From assembly GCF_003160695.1 (NCBI RefSeq), contig NZ_QGDD01000004.1, positions 124,001 to 188,000 on the forward strand: DNA of 64,000 nucleotides. The letters run 5' to 3'. Positions within the stretch are counted from its first letter, which is position 1, and each line of letters opens with the position of its first letter. The position numbers and the translations under genes are program-made. The notes under the pieces were generated by a model, which had not been told where the DNA came from, did no database searches, and saw only the letters and a list, made by a program, of their open reading frames with translations. The DNA is from Nocardioides silvaticus (lineage in GTDB: Bacteria; Actinomycetota; Actinomycetes; Propionibacteriales; Nocardioidaceae). Of this stretch, positions 58,357 to 64,000 are shown piece by piece.

Positions 58357-59685
58357 ATGAAGACGCTGCCGGTCCGGCTCGACCGCACGCGACCCGAGCC
58401 GCTCGGCGTGCAGCTGTCGACCCAGGTGCGCGAGCTCGTGGTCGCCGGCACGCTGGCGCCCGGCGACCGGCTCCCCAGCACCCGCGCGCTCGCCACCGAC
58501 CTCGGCGTGGCGCGGTCGGTGACCGAGCAGGGCTACGACCAGCTGCTGGCCGAGGGCTGGCTGACCACCCGCCAGGGGGCCGGGACGTTCGTCGCGTCCG
58601 GAGGGGTGCCGCAGGCCGCCGTCCGGTCCCGGCCACCGCGGTCGAGTGCGCCGGCGCTGATCCCCCTCGACCTCGGGTCGCCGTGGATCGATCCGCGCCA
58701 CCGCGCGGGCTGGCGGCGCGCGTGGCGGGACGTGTCGGCGGCCGCCCCGCCCGCCGGCTACCCCGACCCGCGCGGGATCCCCGAGCTGCGGATCGAGCTC
58801 GCGGACCGGCTGGCCCGCACGCGTGGGCTCTCCGTCGACCCCGACGAGGTGCTGCTCACCTCGGGCACCACCGACGGCCTGCGGCAGCTGCTCCCTCACG
58901 TCCCGGTCGGGGCGGTCGGCATCGACGACCCCGGCTACCGCGCCGCGGTAGAGACCGTGCGCGCCGCCGGCCGGGCGGTGGTCGGCCTCGAGCCCGGCCG
59001 GCCGATCGACGTGACCCGGCTGGCGGCGGCGTACGTCACCCCTGCCCACCAGCACCCGCTGGGCCACGTGATGCCGGCGGCCGACCGGCTCGCACTGCTC
59101 GCCGCAGCGCGCGAGCACGGGACGGTGGTGATCGAGGACGACTACGACTCCGAGTTCCGCTACGACGTCGCGCCGATCCCCGCGCTGGCCTCGCTCGACC
59201 GGTCGCAGGTCGCCTACCTCGGCACCGCGTCGAAGTCGGTCGGGCCCGGGCTCAGGGTGGGTTGGATGGTGCCGCCACCGGACCTGCTGCGCAGGCTGGT
59301 CGCCCTGCGCGAGCAGACCTACGACATGCCCTCGTGGCCCGCCCAGCGCGCGCTGCTCACCCTGCTGCGCGAGGGCTGGGTGGACAAGGTGGTCCGCACC
59401 GCACGTCGGGTCTACGCCGACCGGGCTCCGCGGGTGGGCGAGGTGCTCGCGCCGTACGGCACCGCCGCCGGTCCCGCCGCCGGGATGTACTCGACCTGGT
59501 TCCTGCCGCCCGCGGCCGTACGACGCGCCCGCGCCGCCGCCCGCGACGCCGGCTTCGAGGTCGCGCCGATCTCCAACTACTGCCGCACCGCGCGACTCAG
59601 CGGGCTGGTGGTCGGCTTCGGCGGGGTCACCGACGAGCAGCTCGACCGGGTGCTCGCCGCGATGGCACGCGGCCTGGCCGGCTAG
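58357..59685 (+). CDS. MocR/PdxR-like regulator (GntR HTH fused to aminotransferase fold)
   Basis: The 442-residue protein has an N-terminal GntR winged helix (about 15-80; VQLSTQVRELVVAGTLAPGDRLPSTRALATDLGVARSVTEQGYDQLLAEGWL). A class I aminotransferase-like domain follows with YPDPRGIPELRIELADRL, VVIEDDYDSEFRYD and the PLP lysine in YLGTASKSVGPGLRVGW. MocR proteins bind PLP and activate or repress B6 or amine genes. It is divergent from the PNPOx-APC operon. Confidence 0.9.
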   Translation: MKTLPVRLDRTRPEPLGVQLSTQVRELVVAGTLAPGDRLPSTRALATDLGVARSVTEQGYDQLLAEGWLTTRQGAGTFVASGGVPQAAVRSRPPRSSAPALIPLDLGSPWIDPRHRAGWRRAWRDVSAAAPPAGYPDPRGIPELRIELADRLARTRGLSVDPDEVLLTSGTTDGLRQLLPHVPVGAVGIDDPGYRAAVETVRAAGRAVVGLEPGRPIDVTRLAAAYVTPAHQHPLGHVMPAADRLALLAAAREHGTVVIEDDYDSEFRYDVAPIPALASLDRSQVAYLGTASKSVGPGLRVGWMVPPPDLLRRLVALREQTYDMPSWPAQRALLTLLREGWVDKVVRTARRVYADRAPRVGEVLAPYGTAAGPAAGMYSTWFLPPAAVRRARAAARDAGFEVAPISNYCRTARLSGLVVGFGGVTDEQLDRVLAAMARGLAG

Positions 59686-59704
59686 ATCGGCCTGGTCGCT
59701 CCGG

Positions 59705-59851
59705 TCAGGTCGTGTAGCGCAGCCAGCCGGTCACGGCGAAGGCCGCCAGGACGAGCAGCAGCACCAGCACGACCCAGAGGATCGGGGTCCACGGCCGCTT
59801 CTCGGCGTTGAGCGGTTGCCGGACGGTGGGTCGCTCGCGTTCGTCGTTCAT
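59705..59851 (-). CDS. Small single-pass membrane protein
   Basis: A 48-codon frame encodes a polar start (MNDERERPTVRQPLNAEKRP), one strongly hydrophobic segment (ILWVVLVLLLVLAAFAVTGWL) and a short tail. The layout is that of a real bitopic micro-protein and it fills an otherwise empty gap, but there is no family match I know and no clear ribosome site. Confidence 0.5.
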   Translation of the reverse strand: MNDERERPTVRQPLNAEKRPWTPILWVVLVLLLVLAAFAVTGWLRYTT

Positions 59852-59909
59852 GGGTGTGCGCTACCCGCCCAGGGGCGGGGCATCCGGCGGGGGTGCGGTC
59901 GCACCTTGT

Positions 59910-59965
59910 TCAACCAAAAGGTTGACAAAGCCGGTCGACCCTGCTGTACTCAACCACATGGTTGA
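59910..59965 (+). promoter_or_regulatory. ArsR promoter with two operators, one over the start codon
   Basis: TCAACCAAAAGGTTGA (59910-59925) and TCAACCACATGGTTGA (59950-59965) are perfect 6-4-6 inverted repeats 40 bp apart. Between and within them are -35 TTGACA (59922-59927) and -10 TGTACT (59945-59950) with a 17-bp spacer, predicting a start at the ATG (59958). One operator covers the -35, the other the start codon. Confidence 0.85.
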
Positions 59966-60332
59966 GCACGAGGACCGGTTGTCGCGGGTCTTCTCCGCGC
60001 TCGCCGACCCGACCCGTCGCGACATGGTCGCCCGGCTGGCGGCCGGCGACGCGACGGTGAGCGAGCTGGCGGCGCCGTACGACGTCTCGCTGCAGGCGGT
60101 CTCCAAGCACATCCAGGTGCTCGAGGAGGCTGGCCTGGTGAGCCGGAGCCGGGACGCGCAGCGACGCCCGGTGCACCTGGACGCGGAGGTCTTCGACCTG
60201 ATGACGAAGTGGATCGAGCGGTACCGCCAGCAGGCGGAGGAGCGCTACCAGCGGTTGGACGCGCTCCTCGACCGGATGCAGGGCCGCGAGCAGGACCTGA
60301 CCGACAGACGCAACGAAGGAGCAGCAGGATGA
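59958..60332 (+). CDS. ArsR-family transcriptional regulator
   Basis: The 124-residue protein has the ArsR winged helix (FSALADPTRRDMVARLAAGDATVSELAAPYDVSLQAVSKHIQVLEEAGLVSRSRDAQRRPVHLD). It lacks the CxC metal site, so it belongs to the non-metal subgroup usually paired with SRPBCC proteins, as here. A leaderless start and paired operators imply tight autorepression. The stop overlaps the SRPBCC start by 4 nt. Confidence 0.92.
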   Translation: MVEHEDRLSRVFSALADPTRRDMVARLAAGDATVSELAAPYDVSLQAVSKHIQVLEEAGLVSRSRDAQRRPVHLDAEVFDLMTKWIERYRQQAEERYQRLDALLDRMQGREQDLTDRRNEGAAG

Positions 60333-60838
60333 CCACCACCCCCACCGCCCACCCCGAGGCCGTCATCGAGGCGGACCCGGACCTCCCGGTCGTGCGGATC
60401 TTCCGCGAGTTCGACGCCCCGCCGGAGCTGGTCTACCGCGCGCACATCGAGCCCGAGCTGGTCAAGCAGTGGCTCGGTCCGCGGTCGATCGACATGGAGA
60501 TCGAGAAGTGGGACCTGCGCACCGGCGGGGAGTACCGCTACACCGCGCTCCGCGAGGGCGAGGCGGTCGCCCACTTCTACGGCTCGGTCCACCGGGTCGA
60601 GGAGAACGAGAAGATCGTGCAGACCTTCGGGTTCGAGGAGATGCCGGAGGCGGTCAGCCTCGACATCCTCCTGTTCGTCGACCTCGGCGACGGTCGCACC
60701 CGGCTGGAGGCCACCTCCGTCGTGGAGTCGATGGAGGCCCAGGCCGGGATGATGGCCAGCGGGATGGAGGTCGGCGTCAACGAGGGCTACGCCGCGCTCG
60801 ACGACGTCCTCGCCGGGCTCGCGGAGCCGCAGCAGTGA
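60329..60838 (+). CDS. SRPBCC (AHSA1-like) domain protein
   Basis: The 169-residue protein has the AHSA1-type START/SRPBCC fold: RIFREFDAPPELVYRAHIEPELVKQWLGPR and EYRYTALREGEAVAHFYGSVHRVEENEKIVQTFGFEEMPEAVS. These proteins bind hydrophobic ligands; the function here is unknown. It is sandwiched by 4-nt overlaps between the ArsR and DinB-type genes, so it is a target of that regulator. Confidence 0.88.
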   Translation: MTTTPTAHPEAVIEADPDLPVVRIFREFDAPPELVYRAHIEPELVKQWLGPRSIDMEIEKWDLRTGGEYRYTALREGEAVAHFYGSVHRVEENEKIVQTFGFEEMPEAVSLDILLFVDLGDGRTRLEATSVVESMEAQAGMMASGMEVGVNEGYAALDDVLAGLAEPQQ

Positions 60839-61416
60839 TCCCGACCGATCCCGCGGAGGAGCACCGCGCGATCGCGAGCGCCTTCACCGACCGGGTGCGC
60901 GGCGTCGGGGCCGACGGCGCGGGCGGGTGGGACGCGCCGACCCCGGTCGCGGACTGGCAGGCCCGCGACGTCGTACGACACCTGGTGGAGTGGTTCCCCT
61001 CCTTCCTCGCCGCCGGCTCTGGGATCGAGCTCGGCGGCGGACCGTCGGTCGACGACGACCCGGTCGGGGCGTGGGAGCACCACGCCGGGGCGGTGCAGGC
61101 GGTGCTGGACGACCCGGCCCAGGCGACCACGACGTTCGCGCACCCGCGGCTGCCCGAGATGCCGCTCCCCCAGGCGATCTCGAGGTTCTACACGAACGAC
61201 GTCTTCATGCACACCTGGGACCTCGCCCGCGCCACCAACCAGGACGATCGCCTCGACGAGGCGCGGTGCCGGGAGCTGTTCGAGGGCATGGAGCCGATGG
61301 ACGAGGTGCTGCGCCAGAGCGGGCAGTACGGCGCGCGCGTGCCCGTCCCCGACGACGCCGACTGGCAGGCGCGGCTGCTCGGCTTCATCGGCCGCGACCC
61401 GGCCTGGAAGCGCTAG
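60835..61416 (+). CDS. TIGR03086-type DinB/maleylpyruvate isomerase-like protein
   Basis: The 193-residue protein has a mycothiol-dependent isomerase N-terminal domain pattern: WDAPTPVADWQARDVVRHLVEWFPSFLAAGSG and FYTNDVFMHTWDLARATNQD, with three metal histidines expected. The reaction is unknown. The GTG start overlaps the SRPBCC stop (GTGA). Its stop overlaps the convergent HIT-like gene's stop by 4 nt. Confidence 0.85.
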   Translation: MIPTDPAEEHRAIASAFTDRVRGVGADGAGGWDAPTPVADWQARDVVRHLVEWFPSFLAAGSGIELGGGPSVDDDPVGAWEHHAGAVQAVLDDPAQATTTFAHPRLPEMPLPQAISRFYTNDVFMHTWDLARATNQDDRLDEARCRELFEGMEPMDEVLRQSGQYGARVPVPDDADWQARLLGFIGRDPAWKR

Positions 61417-62048
61417 AGCCAGCTCGGACCGTCCCCGCCGAACCGCTCGCGAAGGCGGGCCCCGACGTGCGCCGCGTTGGCACGGTGCACGTCGGTCGGC
61501 ACGAGCGGCAGGTTCTCCTCCCAGTCCAGCAGCGGTGAGCCGCGGAGCTGGAGGATCCGCCGCGGCCGCCCGAGGAACATCAGGTGCAGATGGGCACCGC
61601 CGTCGCCGAACCGGTAGAGCTGCGCCCGACCCACGCTCGGCAGCTCCTCCATCGCCGCGGCGACGGCGACGACCAGCCGGCCCATCTCCTCAGCGAGATC
61701 GTCGGGCACCGTCGCCAGGTCGCAATGCGTCAGCGGCTCGAGTATCAGCCACGCCGGGACCCGCGTCTCCTGGGCGAGCACCAGCCGCCACCGCTCGTTG
61801 CTCCAGGCGGTCCCGGCGACCGAGAGCTGCGCGCCCGGGTCGTTGCACCAGCACTCGGCGGGGTCCTCGCCGCGACGCGGGGGCTCCTCGTCGTCGAGCG
61901 GGCGGAGCGGCTTGATCCGCAGCGAGGCGATCTCGTAGGGGTAGATGTCCCACCCGGGCATCTCCTCGACCGCCACCGGCAGCCGTCCCTCGGCATCGGT
62001 CGCCGCGGCGATCCGCGCGTAGTACTCCTCCGGCGTCTCCAGGGTCAT
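61413..62048 (-). CDS. HIT-like superfamily protein
   Basis: The 211-residue protein has an N-terminal part with a CWCNDPG segment and a C-terminal HIT-like core with GGAHLHLMFLGRPRRI. The HxH is present, but the third histidine of the HIT triad is replaced by Phe or Gly, so hydrolase activity is doubtful. No closer family is recognised. Confidence 0.65.
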   Translation of the reverse strand: MTLETPEEYYARIAAATDAEGRLPVAVEEMPGWDIYPYEIASLRIKPLRPLDDEEPPRRGEDPAECWCNDPGAQLSVAGTAWSNERWRLVLAQETRVPAWLILEPLTHCDLATVPDDLAEEMGRLVVAVAAAMEELPSVGRAQLYRFGDGGAHLHLMFLGRPRRILQLRGSPLLDWEENLPLVPTDVHRANAAHVGARLRERFGGDGPSWL

Positions 62049-62062
62049 CCCGGCATCCTGCC

Positions 62063-62467
62063 TCAGGTGCGGGTGGGGCCGGTCGCCAGCTGGTTCAGGA
62101 ACCACCGGTGGCCGAACGGGTCGCGGAACACTGCCACCCGTCCCGCCGGTGGGCTGTCCTCGGGGCCGCGGTCGAGAGTGGTGCCGGCCGCTGTCACGGC
62201 CGCGCAGGTCCGGTCGACATCCGAAACGGTCAGGTGCAAGGTCACCGCGGCACCGCGCTCGGGGAGCGGCGGCTCGCTGCCGCGGTCGGGAAAGGCGTCC
62301 GCCATCATCCAGCCGGCTCCGTCGAGCGCCAGCTCCACGTGCCCGACGCGGCCGTCCGGCATCACGATCGGCTCATGGGTCACCTCGGCCCCGAGCACGT
62401 CGACGTACCACTCGATCGCCGCCCGCGCGTCGGCCACGCACAGGTAGGGGGTCAGCTCGCTGGTCAT
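62063..62467 (-). CDS. VOC-family (glyoxalase/PhnB-like) protein
   Basis: The 134-residue protein has the VOC pattern LTPYLCVADARAAIEWYVDVLGAEV, HVELALDGAGWMMADAFPD and the closing FRDPFGHRWFLNQL. This PhnB-like subgroup includes bleomycin-resistance-type binders and dioxygenases; no substrate can be assigned. It is 14 nt from the HIT-like gene on the same strand. Confidence 0.85.
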   Translation of the reverse strand: MTSELTPYLCVADARAAIEWYVDVLGAEVTHEPIVMPDGRVGHVELALDGAGWMMADAFPDRGSEPPLPERGAAVTLHLTVSDVDRTCAAVTAAGTTLDRGPEDSPPAGRVAVFRDPFGHRWFLNQLATGPTRT

Positions 62468-62489
62468 GCGTCCACCATGGCCCATCGGC

Positions 62490-63134
62490 TCACGCGCGCG
62501 ACAGAGCCCGCGCGAACCAGATCGTCCGATGGCTCCAGACGCCGTTGGGCCGGCGCTCACCGGAGCAGACGACGATCGCCACGCGGGGCGGGCCGTCCTC
62601 CTCGTAGTAGGGCCGGTACCCCTCCTCGACCGGCACCTCGATCCGCATGCTGACCTCGTAGCAGAGGGAGGAGCCGCCGCCCTCCACCATCAGCCGGTCG
62701 CCGAGGTGGAGCTCCTCGAGCAGCGCGTTGCCGAGCGCGCTCCCGTCCTCCCAGGTGTGGGTGTTGAGGAGGACGTTGCCGCGCCGGCTGCCGGGACGGA
62801 TGCCGCCGAGGTCCCACGCGAGCTCGACCTTGTTGCTGATCGGCAGCACGCCGGTCACGCCGCGGGCGTCCCGGGGCACGCCGACGACCGCCGCGTCCGC
62901 GACGACGTCGTCGATGGTGACCGACTCCGGGGTGAACGGCCGCCGCGCCCCGCCCGCGCACTCCCCCGCCTCCTCGATCGAGGGTGCCGGAACGACCTCC
63001 AGCGCACCTGCGGGCGGTTCCGCCATCAGCGTGGGCTGCTCCTCGCCGTCCTCGGCCGCCAGCCACCAGGCCAGCACGCACGCCAGCAGCGCGACCGCGA
63101 CGACGGCGGCGATCCAGCGGGTACGACGGGACAC
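62490..63134 (-). CDS. Class E/F-like sortase
   Basis: The 214-residue protein has an N-terminal membrane anchor (about 7-26) and the sortase catalytic residues H126 (LLNTHTW), C190 (AIVVCSG) and R203 (WSHRTIWFA). Sortases cleave sorting signals and link proteins to peptidoglycan or act as housekeeping enzymes outside the membrane. No LPXTG-type substrate is visible nearby. CACAAT lies 6 nt before the GTG start. Confidence 0.85.
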   Translation of the reverse strand: MSRRTRWIAAVVAVALLACVLAWWLAAEDGEEQPTLMAEPPAGALEVVPAPSIEEAGECAGGARRPFTPESVTIDDVVADAAVVGVPRDARGVTGVLPISNKVELAWDLGGIRPGSRRGNVLLNTHTWEDGSALGNALLEELHLGDRLMVEGGGSSLCYEVSMRIEVPVEEGYRPYYEEDGPPRVAIVVCSGERRPNGVWSHRTIWFARALSRA

Positions 63135-63169
63135 CGCTCCATTGTGGATGCACTGTCGGCGTCGCGTCC

Positions 63170-63175
63170 TACGCT
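63170..63175 (+). promoter_or_regulatory. -10 box for the leaderless tfoX-like gene
   Basis: TACGCT stands 6 nt before the ATG at 63182, the same hexamer used in front of glyA. Confidence 0.5.
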
Positions 63176-63181
63176 CCGGCC

Positions 63182-63520
63182 ATGGCGTACGACGAAGTCC
63201 TTGCCGCCCGGATCCGCGACCTGGTCGGCGGCGAGCCCCTGCTCACCGAGCAGAGGATGTTCGGCGGGCTCGCGTTTCTCATCGGCGGCAACATGGCCGT
63301 CGCCGCGAGCAGCACGGGCGGCATCCTGGTCCGGGTCGACCGCGACGAGGGCGAGCGCCTGGTCGCCACGACCCCGGCGTACCCGATGGAGATGCGCGGC
63401 CGCGAGATGTCCGGCTGGCTCCGCGTCGAGCCCGCCGACGTCGCTTCCGACGCCGCTCTCGCGGAGTGGGTGCGCCGCGGGGTCACCTTCGCGTCCGCCC
63501 TCCCGCCCAAGCAGCCCTGA
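63182..63520 (+). CDS. TfoX/Sxy N-terminal domain protein
   Basis: The 112-residue protein has the TfoX-N pattern VLAARIRDLVGGEPLLTEQRMFGGLAFLIGGNMAVAA and RGREMSGWLRV. Stand-alone N-terminal domains are widespread in actinobacteria and are not known to control competence. Its 3' end overlaps the convergent UvrA-like gene by 38 nt. Confidence 0.85.
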   Translation: MAYDEVLAARIRDLVGGEPLLTEQRMFGGLAFLIGGNMAVAASSTGGILVRVDRDEGERLVATTPAYPMEMRGREMSGWLRVEPADVASDAALAEWVRRGVTFASALPPKQP

Positions 63521-64000
63521 CCCGCCGAGCGAGGTACGGCGCCGTCACGCTCTCCTTCACCCCCACGATGTCCTGGGGGGTGCCGGTCGCGACGACCCTC
63601 CCACCGGCGTCGCCACCACCGGGCCCGAGGTCGATGACCCAGTCGGCGGTGGCGACGACGTCGAGGTCGTGCTCGACGAGGACGACGGTGTTGCCGGCGT
63701 CGACGAGGCGGTGCAGCAGGCGGAGCAGCAGGGCGGTGTCGGCGGGGTGGAGGCCGGAGGTCGGCTCGTCCAGCAGGTAGAGCGCGTGGCCGCGGTGGGC
63801 GCGCTGGAGCTCGGTCGCGAGCTTGATGCGCTGGGCCTCGCCCCCGCTGAGCTCGGTGGCGGGCTGCCCGAGCGGCAGGTAGCCCAGCCCGACCTCGCGC
63901 AGCGCCCGCAGGCTCCGGGCGGCGGCCGGAACGTCCTCGAGGAAGTCGGCGGCCTCGTCGACGGTGAGGCCGAGGACCTCGGCGATCGACAACCCCCGGT
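63483..64000 (-). CDS. UvrA-like excinuclease ATPase, 3' end only (cut by the window)
   Basis: The visible 172 residues are the C-terminal ABC ATPase half: signature ELSGGEAQRIKLATELQ, Walker B LYLLDEPTSGLHPAD and H-loop VLVEHDLDVVATADWVIDLGPGGGDAGG. This matches UvrA. The short tail and the VVATGTPQDIV ending fit the UvrA2/drug-resistance subgroup rather than canonical UvrA. The frame is open to the window edge, so the start lies beyond 64000. Confidence 0.88.
   Translation of the reverse strand, partial: RGLSIAEVLGLTVDEAADFLEDVPAAARSLRALREVGLGYLPLGQPATELSGGEAQRIKLATELQRAHRGHALYLLDEPTSGLHPADTALLLRLLHRLVDAGNTVVLVEHDLDVVATADWVIDLGPGGGDAGGRVVATGTPQDIVGVKESVTAPYLARRVRAAWAGGRTRR

Overview
The window reads as one chromosomal segment of a high-GC actinobacterium, most likely Nocardioidaceae (Nocardioides or a close relative). 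The evidence is strong G/C third-position bias throughout, a LexA-type SOS box (TCGAAC-N4-GTTC) in front of recA, DUF3046 next to recA, an APS-reductase type CysH, a mycothiol-type DinB protein, many leaderless starts and 4-nt ATGA/GTGA operon overlaps. The genus is an inference; no marker settles it. I see no prophage, IS element, CRISPR array or rRNA gene.

Layout. 1-1.7 kb: four tRNA genes (Val-CAC on minus; Gly-GCC, Cys-GCA, Val-GAC on plus) around a class IV aminotransferase. 1.7-6.6 kb: a collagen-like surface protein, a nitroreductase, a hydrolase-cyclase fusion, an NTF2-like protein, a small gene with its own SOS box, and a SHOCT protein. 6.6-14.8 kb: a Tat-exported amine oxidase with a beta-propeller partner and divergent TetR, a K+ channel, YihY, an APH-like kinase and glyA. 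15-18.7 kb: sulfate assimilation (Cys leader peptide, sulfite reductase, small zinc ribbon, cysH, sirohydrochlorin chelatase). 18.7-26 kb: an uninterrupted minus-strand run recA - ABM protein - recX - phosphoribosyltransferase - GNAT - PPK2 - HipA-like kinase - DUF3037, downstream of a DinB/DUF3046/MFS operon. 26-33.7 kb: lipoprotein, DUF6069, a PucR/gabT/gabD GABA module, a SMR pump with divergent TetR, and a Pat-like GNAT. 34-41.7 kb: a complete histidine degradation operon hutH-hutU-M20 hydrolase-hutF-hutI with a divergent IclR regulator. 41.7-53.7 kb: a membrane-bound LuxR regulator, GNAT, DUF2243, a LigD phosphoesterase-polymerase, a secreted glycoside hydrolase, an ABC-2 exporter with a DM13 protein, a TOPRIM mini-protein and an N6-type methyltransferase. 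53.7-59.7 kb: NAD salvage (pncB-pncA-nrtR) under an NrtR box, then APC permease and PNPOx-family genes divergent from a MocR regulator. 59.7-64 kb: ArsR-SRPBCC-DinB operon, HIT-like, VOC, sortase, TfoX-like, and the 3' end of a UvrA-like gene cut by the window edge.

The window is rich in readable regulation. Nearly every divergent regulator pair has a perfect or near-perfect inverted repeat between its genes, and at least a dozen genes have a TANNNT hexamer exactly 6-7 nt before the start codon, implying leaderless mRNAs. The observations I would follow first are the eight-gene SOS-headed recA run that ends in a PPK2/HipA/DUF3037 cassette, the second SOS-boxed gene at 5.6 kb, the hutF N-terminus that appears rewritten by a palindromic repeat, and the M20 hydrolase sitting where a formylglutamate deformylase is needed.
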